Made by a program: the position numbers and the translations under genes
In this document: positions 1-8,611 of the stretch, in pieces
Layout: each line of letters starts with the position of its first letter
Position numbering within the stretch: position 1 is the stretch's first letter
Notes under the pieces: model-generated
The model's input: the letters and a program-made list of their open reading frames with translations, nothing else
Databases searched by the model: none
What the model was told of the DNA's origin: nothing
NCBI GenBank assembly: GCA_036337945.1
Contig: JAYZDF010000142.1
Location: 1-31,942, forward strand
Direction: 5' to 3'
Origin: JAYZDF01 sp036337945
GTDB taxonomy: Bacteria; Myxococcota; Kuafuiibacteriia; Kuafuiibacteriales; Kuafuiibacteriaceae
DNA length: 31,942 nt

Positions 1-1853
1 TCTGCCATGAACATTGAAATCGCCCCGGCCGGTATCGTGGTTGAGGTTGGAATGACATTGATACTGACTAGGCTCGCTTCTGACACAAGCACCCGTGCTG
101 ATTCATTCGATGCGTCACTGCTGACATTCGAAGCTGTCTCACGTGCCGAAATCGATGCCATACCGAGAGAGTTTGCGGTTGCTAGACCGGACTGGGTTAC
201 GGACACAATGTTTGATGCCGTAGATGCCCAGACGACAGAACTCGTAAGATCTTGTGTACTACCGTCGCTGTAACTTCCGAACGCTTGGAAAGGTTGCTGA
301 CTCGTTAGGACCATATTCGCGTTACTTGGTGATACGGCAATGGATAGGAGCAACGGGGGTAGAACAGTGAGTTCTCCCGAACGATTACTGTCATTACTGC
401 TGATTCCCGAATTCGGTTCGGTCGCGCTAATGGTAGACATGCCTTCGGCGAGGGTTGTGATACGTCCCGGTGTGATGGTTCCCGTTATGACGGTTGCGAC
501 GGCAGTGTTAGAACTCGACCAATTGACGCTGGCGCTAATGTCTCTACTTGTCCCATTTGAATACAAGCCAGTCGCGACAAATTGATAAACATTGCCGAGA
601 TTTACATCGACTTGAAGAGGAGTCACGACGAGCGATGTTAGTTGCGCGGGAATGACGGTGAGTTGCCCGGAGGTCGCTGAATCGTCACTGCTGACGCCGC
701 TTTGGCTATGTAATGCACTGATTGTTGTTGTTCCTACATCTATACCGTACGCCAAGCCTGGAGACCCTGCTTGATTGCTCACCGATGCGACAGCCGAATT
801 AGAAGAACTCCATTGAACTCTTCGGGTGACATCAATTTCAGAGCCATCGGTGTAGATAGCGGTAGCTTCGAACATCTGATTTCGCCCAATTCCGATACTT
901 GCGGTGCGTGGTAAGACATCTACTCTGAGAACTGCTGGGTTTGTAACGGTCACTGTAATCGTGTTCGAAACTCCGGTCGATTCATCCGTTGCGGTAATTG
1001 ATGTGATACCGAGAGAGTGGCTCTGAACTTCGCCTTCTCGGCCCGGAGAATTATTTACGCTGGCAGTACTTTCTGATGAAGAGCTCCAAGTGACCATGGA
1101 CGTTACATCAAGCTGCTGGCCATCTGAAAATGTGCCCAAGGCCGTCAGCCGCGCCGATGCCCCAAGGGGTATCGTGGCTCGTCCCGGCATGATTTCCAGA
1201 TCAACGAGCTCGGCAGCCATAACCGTGACAATTGCGTTTGCGGAGAGCATCGTCTCGGGCAGCGAAGCCGTTATAGTTGCTGTTCCAGGAATAGCAGCTC
1301 CTGTCACCGTCCCGTCGGTCGCTACTTGAATGAGGGAAGAGTCCGAAGAACTCCAGGAAACGCTAGAGGTCACGTTGACCTGTGAATCATCCATTCGTAT
1401 TGCAAAGGCCGAAAGGTTTGCGCTGTCATTGGGTGCAAGAATGACAGTACTCGGTGTGACGATAAGTTCCTTGAACGAAGTGTCGGGCGTTACTGTAATG
1501 CTGATGCTACCCGTGAGTCCTTCGTATTCCGCTTGAATTTCGGCATTACCTGTTGCCAGTCCGCTGACGACGCCTAATACGTTCACGGTTGCTACGGTTG
1601 GGCTAAGCGAATTCCAGGTCGCAGCGTTCGATACATCTTTTGATGTCCCGTCGGAATATTTAGCCGTTGCAATAAGCTGAATTGATTTACTGACTTCGAC
1701 TTGGCTTTGTTCTGCACTGACGAGCACAGAAGAAATCGTCGGAGTTGATGACATTGGTCGGTTATTTCTCTGTGGTGCATCCTCTGAGCAGCCGATCAAA
1801 TAACTCGTAAAGAGTGTGCAACTAATGATGGTTGTAAGACGTCTTGTATTCAT
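1..1853 (-). CDS. Lipoprotein with tandem Big_2 Ig-like repeats (partial, C-terminus off the left edge)
   Basis: The reverse strand is open from an ATG at 1853 to the window edge (about 617 codons, no stop). The N-terminus is a lipoprotein signal: MNTRR, a hydrophobic core, and lipobox LIGC with Cys22, so the product should be exported and lipidated. After a short Asn/Ser/Thr linker come at least six ~85-95 residue repeats. Each has a 'YSDG(T/S)' turn (about residues 70, 153, 247, 335, 432 and 529), then 'V.W.SS....A.V', a glycine turn and 'G.a.I.A'. This is the consensus of bacterial Ig-like group 2 domains found in surface adhesins. A role in surface display or adhesion is inferred; no catalytic domain is visible. 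Repeats are clearly diverged rather than identical. The missing C-terminus could carry a further domain. Confidence 0.88.
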   Translation of the reverse strand, partial: MNTRRLTTIISCTLFTSYLIGCSEDAPQRNNRPMSSTPTISSVLVSAEQSQVEVSKSIQLIATAKYSDGTSKDVSNAATWNSLSPTVATVNVLGVVSGLATGNAEIQAEYEGLTGSISITVTPDTSFKELIVTPSTVILAPNDSANLSAFAIRMDDSQVNVTSSVSWSSSDSSLIQVATDGTVTGAAIPGTATITASLPETMLSANAIVTVMAAELVDLEIMPGRATIPLGASARLTALGTFSDGQQLDVTSMVTWSSSSESTASVNNSPGREGEVQSHSLGITSITATDESTGVSNTITVTVTNPAVLRVDVLPRTASIGIGRNQMFEATAIYTDGSEIDVTRRVQWSSSNSAVASVSNQAGSPGLAYGIDVGTTTISALHSQSGVSSDDSATSGQLTVIPAQLTSLVVTPLQVDVNLGNVYQFVATGLYSNGTSRDISASVNWSSSNTAVATVITGTITPGRITTLAEGMSTISATEPNSGISSNDSNRSGELTVLPPLLLSIAVSPSNANMVLTSQQPFQAFGSYSDGSTQDLTSSVVWASTASNIVSVTQSGLATANSLGMASISARETASNVSSDASNESARVLVSEASLVSINVIPTSTTIPAGAISMFMA

Positions 1854-2172
1854 TTCTTTTCAGCGTTTGTCGGGCCTAACTGGATTGGGACTAAACCTAT
1901 ACCCGTCAGCTTCTTCTCAAACGTGAAAAACCTAGCATGCTTTCGTCGCTGAGAGTAGCTTAAGCCAAGCCAATATCCGCCCAAATAATCTTGAAATCCC
2001 CAGAAAAGCTGGATGCTTACGGCATTCCTTTCCTCTTAGTCGAAGTGAGCTACGGAAGCTGCTAATTCCTCATTTAGGGAAAACGAAGAAGGCAGAGTTG
2101 AGGAAATAGGCCGTCCTTTGTCGCGTTTGTCGTGTGACTTCTCTGGTTCGTTTTCGTAGACTGAGGAGCGTT
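1854..2172. other. Intergenic region between divergent genes
   Basis: This 319-bp spacer lies between the Ig-repeat lipoprotein (leftward) and the zinc dehydrogenase (rightward), so it must hold both promoters. Short reading frames here have no Shine-Dalgarno support or recognisable composition. I see no convincing -35/-10 pair, terminator or RNA structure. Confidence 0.5.
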
Positions 2173-3174
2173 TTGAAAGCTTTAGTTATGACCAGCGAGC
2201 GGGTTGAAATCACCCATCTTGAAAAGCCGAAACCCGCCGCGGGAGAAGCGCTACTCAAGGTCAGAACCGCTGGTATTTGCAACACGGACATCGAAATATC
2301 TCGAGGATATATGGGTTTTCAGGGGACGCTGGGCCACGAATTCGTGGGAAGCATTGTTGAGTTTGGCCCGGACACCCAGACTCTGAATTTTCAAATTGGA
2401 GATCGTGTTGTCTCAGACATTAATTATGCTTGTGGCGCCTGTTCCTGGTGCGATTCGGGTCAGCGAAATCATTGTCCAAACCGAACTGTGATTGGAATTG
2501 TCTCACACGACGGCGGGATGGCTGAGTTCGTACGGGTTCCGGTTCGGAACCTTTATCACGTGCCTCCAGAAATCTCCGATGACGCTGCGACCTTCATTGA
2601 ACCGTTAGCTGCAGCCCTACACGCTTTCGACCAAGGAGTTCTTGAAAAAGATTGCAGGGTCGCGGTGATTGGTGACGGGAAGCTGGGATTGTTGATCGCC
2701 AAAGCGCTCTCACTTCATCTCGACCAAGTCTCACGCGCAGTGCTCATTGGACGTCATCCGCAGAAGATGAAGATTGTGAATCGGTTAGGCATTGAAACTA
2801 TAGAGTCAAAAGACGCGCTTGGAAATGAATTTGATGTCATCGTAGAAGCATCAGGGCAGCCATCAGGTCTGGCGCTTGGGTTGTCATTACTCCGCCCAAA
2901 AGGCCGACTCGTGCTAAAGAGTACCTTTGCTGTACAAGATACCGCTTTGGATCTCTCTAGTATCGTAGTGAACGAACTTCAAGTCATTGGTTCGCGATGC
3001 GGTCACTTTCCAGCAGCGATCGAAGCTCTGGCAAAGCGAAAAATTGACCCGACGACTTTGATTTCTCATCGATATCAACTCGAGGATGCGATTGACGCAT
3101 TTGAAACGGCAAAAACGAAGGGGACCTTAAAGGTTATTCTTGAAATGAATGCGAAGGAGACCGAGCAGGTTTGA
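2173..3174 (+). CDS. Zinc-dependent medium-chain alcohol dehydrogenase
   Basis: NAD(P)-dependent zinc alcohol dehydrogenase of the MDR superfamily (threonine/sorbitol dehydrogenase-like), 333 aa with the start chosen here, a usual length. Catalytic zinc ligands are visible as Cys36 (GICNTD) and His55-Glu56 (LGHE). The structural zinc site is Cys87, Cys90, Cys93 and Cys101. The Rossmann motif GDGKLG follows near residue 170. I chose the TTG at 2173 because it gives the canonical start MKALV and has GAGGAG at 2163-2168. A GTG at 2134 would add 13 residues with no family match. The gene overlaps the following membrane hydroxylase by 4 nt, so the two are probably translationally coupled and may act on the same lipid or alcohol. 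The substrate cannot be named. Confidence 0.9.
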   Translation: MKALVMTSERVEITHLEKPKPAAGEALLKVRTAGICNTDIEISRGYMGFQGTLGHEFVGSIVEFGPDTQTLNFQIGDRVVSDINYACGACSWCDSGQRNHCPNRTVIGIVSHDGGMAEFVRVPVRNLYHVPPEISDDAATFIEPLAAALHAFDQGVLEKDCRVAVIGDGKLGLLIAKALSLHLDQVSRAVLIGRHPQKMKIVNRLGIETIESKDALGNEFDVIVEASGQPSGLALGLSLLRPKGRLVLKSTFAVQDTALDLSSIVVNELQVIGSRCGHFPAAIEALAKRKIDPTTLISHRYQLEDAIDAFETAKTKGTLKVILEMNAKETEQV

Positions 3175-3983
3175 ACATCGACTACCGAGTGGCAATCCTA
3201 TTGTTGTTTTTAGTCATTGCTCTCATCGAAGTAGGGAAGGGGCGCTTCTCGTGGCCGCGCAAGACGACGAGAAAAGATCTTATCCTAGAACTTACTTCCG
3301 GCTTCTTTATTCCAGTAATTATCGTGCCAGGGGCTTTTTTAGGCGCGATGTGGCTCGGTAAACGATTTCTTCCCGAACTAGAAAATATTTACGCTGAATT
3401 ACCGGGATGGGCCATGTTTTTGGCTCTCATCTTTGCGGATGATTTGAGTCAATATTGGTGGCATCGAATCTCGCATTCGGTCCCTAAACTTTACTCATTC
3501 CATAGGGCTCACCATTCAGCGGAATACATGTCTGTTTCTATCGTGTATAGAAATAGTCTGATCTACTATTTTTTGATGCCAGGGATATGGCTGTCGGGTC
3601 TCTTAGTATATTTAGGCTTTGGGGTTATTTATCCTTGGTACGCAGTCGCAAAGCTAACGGTCATAATGTCTGCCCACTCCAGTGTGCCTTGGGACCAGCC
3701 CTTGTATAAAAATAAATGGAGTCGTCCAGTAATGCGATTTCTTGCTTGTATAATCTCAACACCAACAACACACGCCGCACACCACGGGAAGCACTTGAGT
3801 GATGCAGCGACCCACTATAAAGGCAATTTTGGCAATTTCTTTTTCTTTTGGGATCTACTGTTTGGAACCGCCATGATATCTGAGCAGCGCCCCAAGGCGT
3901 ATGGTCTTGAAAATGTTACTCCCGCGTCGTGGTTCGCGGAATTACTGTGGCCGCCCAAGATTGATTCAAATGATCATGTCTGA
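3171..3983 (+). CDS. Membrane fatty acid hydroxylase / sterol desaturase family protein
   Basis: Integral membrane non-haem diiron oxygenase of the fatty acid hydroxylase (sterol desaturase) superfamily, 270 aa. The histidine clusters that bind the diiron centre are present: H98-x3-H102 (WWHRISH), H111-x2-HH115 (HRAHH) and H201-x2-HH205 (HAAHH), with extra His169 and His208. Hydrophobic segments lie near residues 7-22, 42-62, 78-96 and 130-160. The likely reaction is O2-dependent hydroxylation or desaturation of a lipid. The start is a TTG inside the stop region of the upstream dehydrogenase (TTGA overlap), with AAGGAG at 3154-3159; a GTG at 3189 is an alternative. Co-transcription with the dehydrogenase suggests a two-step lipid modification. 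Substrate unknown. Confidence 0.87.
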   Translation: MNIDYRVAILLLFLVIALIEVGKGRFSWPRKTTRKDLILELTSGFFIPVIIVPGAFLGAMWLGKRFLPELENIYAELPGWAMFLALIFADDLSQYWWHRISHSVPKLYSFHRAHHSAEYMSVSIVYRNSLIYYFLMPGIWLSGLLVYLGFGVIYPWYAVAKLTVIMSAHSSVPWDQPLYKNKWSRPVMRFLACIISTPTTHAAHHGKHLSDAATHYKGNFGNFFFFWDLLFGTAMISEQRPKAYGLENVTPASWFAELLWPPKIDSNDHV

Positions 3984-3989
3984 TTCGCA

Positions 3990-4583
3990 TCATTGTCGAC
4001 TTCTTTTTGCGTACTCAGTGAAGTGAGAATCTGAATGCGATTTGCATAGTAAGTGGAGCTTATGAAACGCGACTGACACAAGGGCGTGATTAATACTCTC
4101 GCTTGTGAAGAGTGAGTCCAGCTCGTGAATTGAAAGGAGCTGCAGGGCTATATCCTCATGCGTATCGAAATCAACACGGCCCGTCGAGGTACAATCGAAT
4201 GCGACAAAGCTATGACAATAATTAGTCTGGATAGCAGGATTCGGTGCGATCTTACCAAGAGAGAACCAGTTCTCGCTGATATAGCCGGTTTCTTCGGCAA
4301 GCTCTCTTTTAGCGGCCGTAAGAGGTTCTTCACCTGAGTCGATCATCCCACCAGGTATTTCGAGCGTAATTTCGTCCGTCCCCGCTCGATATTGTCGAAT
4401 ACCCACGATTTCGTATGAGGGAGTGAGAGCGATAATATTCACCCAATCATTAGATTCGATGACATACATGTTGTGCGTTCCTTCAAAGTGGGATGAGCTG
4501 ACAATCATTCGCTTCGTAGAGAATACGCGATAGTCGTGCATTTCTTCTGTTCGTTCCTTATTCCACTTCTTGATCACGGACAT
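3990..4583 (-). CDS. Nudix hydrolase (ADP-ribose pyrophosphatase-like)
   Basis: 197-aa Nudix hydrolase. The complete Nudix box Gx5Ex7REx2EExG runs from Gly79 to Gly100, with Glu85, Arg93-Glu94 and Glu97-Glu98 in place for Mg2+ binding and catalysis. The upstream strand (VGIRQYRAGTDEITLEIPGG) is typical of the ADP-ribose/ADP-sugar pyrophosphatase branch, so hydrolysis of ADP-ribose or a related nucleoside diphosphate sugar in the cytoplasm is likely. The ATG at 4583 is preceded by AAAGGG about 8 nt upstream. It is divergent from rlmJ (about 100 bp apart) and convergent with the hydroxylase gene, whose stop is 6 nt away. Exact substrate uncertain. Confidence 0.9.
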   Translation of the reverse strand: MSVIKKWNKERTEEMHDYRVFSTKRMIVSSSHFEGTHNMYVIESNDWVNIIALTPSYEIVGIRQYRAGTDEITLEIPGGMIDSGEEPLTAAKRELAEETGYISENWFSLGKIAPNPAIQTNYCHSFVAFDCTSTGRVDFDTHEDIALQLLSIHELDSLFTSESINHALVSVAFHKLHLLCKSHSDSHFTEYAKRSRQ

Positions 4584-4686
4584 AAGCTAGCACCCTTTGT
4601 GCCGATCAAATAAGAAATCATATCGATTCTACGAAGCTGACAGAAAATCCCTGACAAACGCGCCGGCTTTGGGCATATCATTAGCT

Positions 4687-5532
4687 GTGCTCAGCTATCG
4701 TCACGGTTATCACGCAGGGAATTTCGCCGATGTTCTCAAGCACAGTATTCTTCTAGAAATTTTATCTCTGATTCAGAATAAGGAGAAGCCGTTCGTATAT
4801 ATTGACACTCATGCCGGGGCAGGAGGCTACTCACTCAGCCATGAATATGCGCAAAAGACGAAAGAATACGAAACGGGTATAAAACGTTTGCGGGAGGCCG
4901 AACAAGCGCCACCAAAATCGATGCAAAGCTATCTAAATGCGGTCTCTTCATATGCGGACGAAGAAGGGAAAGGGGAGCACTATCCTGGTTCGCCGTGGTT
5001 AGCGGTACATACGCTTAGAAAGCAAGATGGGGCGTTTTTATTCGAGCTACATAAGAATGAATACTCGAATCTCCGTTCGAGATTTGATGATAATAAGCGT
5101 GTGAAGCTTGCGAACCGTAATGGCCTAGAAGGCTTATTGTCGGTCGTGCCACCGGTGCAACGACGCGCGGTCATACTCATCGACCCCAGCTACGAAGATA
5201 AATCTGAATATCATCAGCTGGTTCGTACAATTAGCCAGGCTCACAGGAAATTTGCGACGGGCAGATATGTGTTGTGGTATCCGGTTGTCGATCGTCAGAT
5301 GACCGATTCAATGATCAGTCGTTTCCGCGAGACGGGTATAAAGCGACAACTTCGAATAGAGCACTGCATAGCAGCGGATACAAAAGGCCTTGGAATGACG
5401 GGCTCCGGACTTTTGGTTATTAATCCTCCGTGGAACCTAGACGAGACGGCCCGGGAAATTATTTCATATGTAGGTTCTGTGTTTGGTTCTTCATTGAACC
5501 TTTCCAAGGTTCGGTGGGAGGTCGGCGAATAG
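4687..5532 (+). CDS. rlmJ: 23S rRNA (adenine2030-N6)-methyltransferase RlmJ
   Basis: SAM-dependent methyltransferase that modifies A2030 of 23S rRNA before ribosome assembly. From the GTG at 4687 the protein is 281 aa, matching E. coli RlmJ (about 280 aa). It begins with the family signature LSYRHGYHAGNFADVLKH. The SAM-binding segment DTHAGAGGY follows. The catalytic N6-adenine motif is D166-P-S-Y169 (a DPPY-type motif with Ser at the third position). The open frame extends upstream to a TTG at 4597, but those 30 residues are outside the family and are not included. Shine-Dalgarno support is weak (GGG around 4670). It ends 20 nt from the convergent endopeptidase gene. Confidence 0.93.
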   Translation: MLSYRHGYHAGNFADVLKHSILLEILSLIQNKEKPFVYIDTHAGAGGYSLSHEYAQKTKEYETGIKRLREAEQAPPKSMQSYLNAVSSYADEEGKGEHYPGSPWLAVHTLRKQDGAFLFELHKNEYSNLRSRFDDNKRVKLANRNGLEGLLSVVPPVQRRAVILIDPSYEDKSEYHQLVRTISQAHRKFATGRYVLWYPVVDRQMTDSMISRFRETGIKRQLRIEHCIAADTKGLGMTGSGLLVINPPWNLDETAREIISYVGSVFGSSLNLSKVRWEVGE

Positions 5533-5552
5533 CTGACCCTACACAATCCATT

Positions 5553-6719
5553 CTAAATGATGATCGGCGGCCCAAGTCGTCGATTGAGAAGTTCGGCAGA
5601 TTTGAAACCCTCAACCGTATTGAATTTGGGAGGGGCAATATCTATATGAACATGCGTGTGATGACTTTTTCCACCGTGAAAGACTTTGCTGCTCCAGCTG
5701 TAATCGCCCGTCTTTATCCTTTCTAGTAGAACGTTATCTGAGAAGATGATTCGCTCGACGTTTGGATCTTCACCGAACGCTTTGATCATCGCGAAGGTTG
5801 CTTCGCGGTCGTAATTCGCCCAGTTTGTACGGCTACCATGACTCCCATCAACTCGGGGAAGACGAATATCCAAGTCTAGACCATTTTCATGCGTAATATG
5901 ATCGGGAGTATCGCCTCCGTTTTTCAAAGAGAGATCGTTGGTTGCAATTTTTGCCGAGTCTGGATTGGTGCGAAGATAGTCACGGTTGTACCTTTCGCCT
6001 ACATCTCGGACAACACGCACGACATGGTCAGAGCCATAGTCATGGTTGTCGCGATCGCCGTTGATAAAGCCCACGCCACCACTCGGCATTTCAACCCATC
6101 TCGGTGCTTCACTGGATTCAAGAATTCTGTGAAGTTGATCTCCTCCGCGAATGATTCCGCGCACATTCGTAATGCGATCTTCACCACGCACCATTGCTTC
6201 GAAAACTCGAATCGCGCGGCTTGTTTGCGGACCAAATTGACCATCGACACTGACATTAAATCCCAGTTCGTTGAGTCGCTCTTGAACTGCTTTGACATCT
6301 GCTGCGTTATTGATCGCTCCGGGCCCAACGGGCTGTCGAATGTTCACGAGTCGACCAGAACCATTATTGATATTGAGATTTATGTCTGAGGGATTCGTCA
6401 CTTCATCTATTGTGAGCGCTTCAGCGGCAACCAGTTCAACCGGTGCGGCCGCAGCGACTGCTGGTTGTGAAGTAATAAGACTTGTAATTCCACCTGCGCC
6501 TACGACAACAGCTGACACGGCAGGCTTCAGACGAGAGCGAAGGTTTGCTGGCTCAGTCGGTTTTACGGCGACGCGTGGAAGGTGATTTAGCGTCCCAAAA
6601 GTATCACGGTGTTTTGGATCATTATCGACAGTATCCTTATTGGTTGAGTCAGCCGCCGGTGCGATGTCAGTTGATGACTCGACGGGCCTCTCAGAAGGTG
6701 AAGTCGTGATGCGAACCAA
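5553..6719 (-). CDS. Peptidoglycan-binding, MepA (M74)-like murein endopeptidase
   Basis: 388-aa putative cell-wall hydrolase. Residues ~138-200 form a peptidoglycan-binding domain (VKAVQERLNELGF...VDGQFGPQTSRAI). Residues ~205-365 resemble penicillin-insensitive murein endopeptidase. His277 and Asp284 fall in 'HENGLDLDIR' with the 7-residue spacing of the MepA zinc ligands His113/Asp120, and a second cluster, HHTHVHID (His354/356/358), supplies the remaining ligand. Cleavage of peptide cross-links is likely. The N-terminus is odd: ~65 polar residues precede a hydrophobic stretch at ~66-93 ending in AVAAAA, so it is either an unusually long signal peptide or a membrane anchor. The TTG start at 6719 is a best guess with no clear Shine-Dalgarno; the true start may differ. 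Confidence 0.82.
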   Translation of the reverse strand: MVRITTSPSERPVESSTDIAPAADSTNKDTVDNDPKHRDTFGTLNHLPRVAVKPTEPANLRSRLKPAVSAVVVGAGGITSLITSQPAVAAAAPVELVAAEALTIDEVTNPSDINLNINNGSGRLVNIRQPVGPGAINNAADVKAVQERLNELGFNVSVDGQFGPQTSRAIRVFEAMVRGEDRITNVRGIIRGGDQLHRILESSEAPRWVEMPSGGVGFINGDRDNHDYGSDHVVRVVRDVGERYNRDYLRTNPDSAKIATNDLSLKNGGDTPDHITHENGLDLDIRLPRVDGSHGSRTNWANYDREATFAMIKAFGEDPNVERIIFSDNVLLERIKTGDYSWSSKVFHGGKSHHTHVHIDIAPPKFNTVEGFKSAELLNRRLGPPIII

Positions 6720-6890
6720 AGCGTTTCAACCATATTCGAAATTTCGTCAAATCTGAAGGAAACAAGTCACGTGAGGTGCTTCTAATGACTGTTTTCAATG
6801 CAGGGTATGACCACCTATTGGCACGGCTCCGTACCGGATGTCGCAATATCGCTGGTTGCGACACTGGATTTCCCAAAGTATAGCGCCTCT

Positions 6891-7637
6891 ATGTCAGACT
6901 TTTGGTCAGAAAAAACCGTTTTCATTACCGGGACGAGCAGGGGCCTAGGTCTAGGAATGGTTGAGGAATTTCTAGCACGAGGACTCACTGTTGCTGGTTG
7001 CGCACGTGCTGCATCGGCACCGATTTCGCATGACAACTTTTACTATGAATCGATTGATGTCACCGACGAAGCTGCCCTATCTCGGTTCGTCGGCTCCGTG
7101 AGTGAACGAGTGGGCGCAATCGATATGTGGATCAACAATGCTGGAGTACTTGATCCTGTTAGATTTCTACGCGACCTCACCGCAAATGAGCTTACTGAGC
7201 ATCTCAATATAAATGTTGGCGGGGTATTAAACGGTTCTCGTCAATTCATAGCTCACCGCAAAAAATATGGGGGTCACGGTGTGCTGATAAATATATCATC
7301 GGGAGCGGCCATAAAAGGTTACGCGGGCTGGGGCGCATATTGTAGCGGGAAGGCTGCTGTAGATCGACTAAGTGAGTGCTTACAATTAGAAGAGGGTGAC
7401 ACTGGCCTAAGGGTACATTCTGTCGCTCCTGGTGTGATTGACACCCAAATGCAAGAGACGATTCGGTCGCTAACTCAAGAAGAATTTCCCATGGTAGAAA
7501 AATTCCACGCGATTCGCCGAGACAATCTTTTCAATACGCCCAAATTTGTAGCCGAGCATTTGTTGACGCTGGCATTTAGTAATGACGAAGTTACTCACCC
7601 GGTGGTTATCCGCTTACCCAATGAATCCGAGTCGTGA
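6891..7637 (+). CDS. Short-chain dehydrogenase/reductase (SDR)
   Basis: Classical SDR oxidoreductase of 248 aa. The NAD(P)-binding motif TGTSRGLG is at residues 13-20 and NNAG at 82-85. The catalytic Ser137-Tyr150-Lys154 set is complete, with the usual 13-residue Ser-Tyr spacing and YxxxK. The Arg after TGTS suggests NADPH preference (inference). I chose the ATG at 6891 because it places the cofactor motif at the normal distance from the N-terminus; the frame is open back to 6798 but that extension has no family character. Shine-Dalgarno is weak at either site. It is convergent with the second membrane hydroxylase (41 bp apart). Substrate unknown; a lipid or sterol-like alcohol is possible from context only. 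Confidence 0.9.
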   Translation: MSDFWSEKTVFITGTSRGLGLGMVEEFLARGLTVAGCARAASAPISHDNFYYESIDVTDEAALSRFVGSVSERVGAIDMWINNAGVLDPVRFLRDLTANELTEHLNINVGGVLNGSRQFIAHRKKYGGHGVLINISSGAAIKGYAGWGAYCSGKAAVDRLSECLQLEEGDTGLRVHSVAPGVIDTQMQETIRSLTQEEFPMVEKFHAIRRDNLFNTPKFVAEHLLTLAFSNDEVTHPVVIRLPNESES

Positions 7638-7677
7638 GTTTCCGGTGTAGAGTAGATTGCTGTCTCAAATAAAAATT

Positions 7678-8391
7678 CTATTTTGAGGCCGCGCGTCTTA
7701 CGAAGTCTTGGTAACGTGTCCTGAAAACAAAATCCCAGATTACAAGTGTAGAACTATAGTTACCTTTGTGAGGTTTCGCATGATGATGGCCGTGATTCTC
7801 CGTAGGACTCAGCAATGGCAGGCTAGTAGCAACTTTACTTGGTGAGTTTGAGTGAATCATGAGCTCGTGAAACTGCCTCCAAAACGCGAATATCCACAGG
7901 GTCCACACGCTAATGCTCCCGAAAACTTGTGAGACGACAATGAATCCCGTGATTGGTCCGAGAGTACCCACTATCCATTCTACAGGGTGAGCATAAATGT
8001 AATCCATAGGAACTGGCGCATAGGCCCGGTGGTGAATGGAATGAACCTTACGGTAGAGCCATTTGTTCTCGTGCAAAATTCTATGCCAGAAATGGAAGAT
8101 GAAATCGTCGACTAGGCATACTATAGCAAATTGAAGTGCAATCGTTGTCCATGGACTTGAGTAGTCAAAAGCATCGGCCAGCATTGGCAGCACAAATGCC
8201 GCGCCTCCGATCATAAGCGCGAGATTAAACGAAATGAGTTTGATGCGTCCTTCGAATTCTTGCGCGTACTTAGATTTGCGTGGGTAGATTTCGGCTTTCG
8301 GAATCCAGTTATATAGACTCGCAAAAGTCGCTAGGAATCCTATCGCGGTCATCGTGAGCAGAATTGCAATTGTTACATCAACGAAGACCAT
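7678..8391 (-). CDS. Second membrane fatty acid hydroxylase / sterol desaturase family protein
   Basis: Integral membrane diiron oxygenase of about 237 aa from the ATG at 8391 (a TTG at 8409 would add six residues). In the longer numbering, histidine motifs are His109-x3-His113 (HFWHRILH), His123-x2-His126-His127 (HSIHH), and a run His206-His210 (HGHHH) followed by His214. Hydrophobic segments occur near 10-33, 62-80, 88-105 and 145-180. It is distant from the hydroxylase at 3171, so this is not a recent duplication. Expected reaction: O2-dependent hydroxylation or desaturation of a membrane lipid. It is divergent from the PhoX-like gene, with ~220 bp between. Confidence 0.85.
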   Translation of the reverse strand: MVFVDVTIAILLTMTAIGFLATFASLYNWIPKAEIYPRKSKYAQEFEGRIKLISFNLALMIGGAAFVLPMLADAFDYSSPWTTIALQFAIVCLVDDFIFHFWHRILHENKWLYRKVHSIHHRAYAPVPMDYIYAHPVEWIVGTLGPITGFIVVSQVFGSISVWTLWIFAFWRQFHELMIHSNSPSKVATSLPLLSPTENHGHHHAKPHKGNYSSTLVIWDFVFRTRYQDFVRRAASK

Positions 8392-8611
8392 GCTGACAGA
8401 GTATATCAAACAAGCTGTCTATTTAATACGATGAGAGATTGCATTCCTTGCGAGAGCATAAGTGTATGATTTTATTCATATTTATTTCGTTGGCTGGCGC
8501 GTGATTAAGGGGTTCCGGAGGGCCCTCGAGTGTGGGCACTATTTTCGTTCGTTTCGAGGGTTACTCGCAGAACTACTTCGTTTTGTGGCACGCATCGCGT
8601 ATATCTACGGC

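Noticed and set aside
7..1536. Several plus-strand open frames of 60-90 codons
   Set aside because: They are antisense to the continuous Ig-repeat lipoprotein frame, whose lipobox and repeat motifs are clear.
2070..2291. Minus-strand 73-codon frame
   Set aside because: Overlaps the dehydrogenase start and has no family character or start signal.
4597..4686. Upstream extension of rlmJ from a TTG
   Set aside because: RlmJ proteins begin at the LSYRHGYHAG motif; the extension has no match and would make the protein too long.
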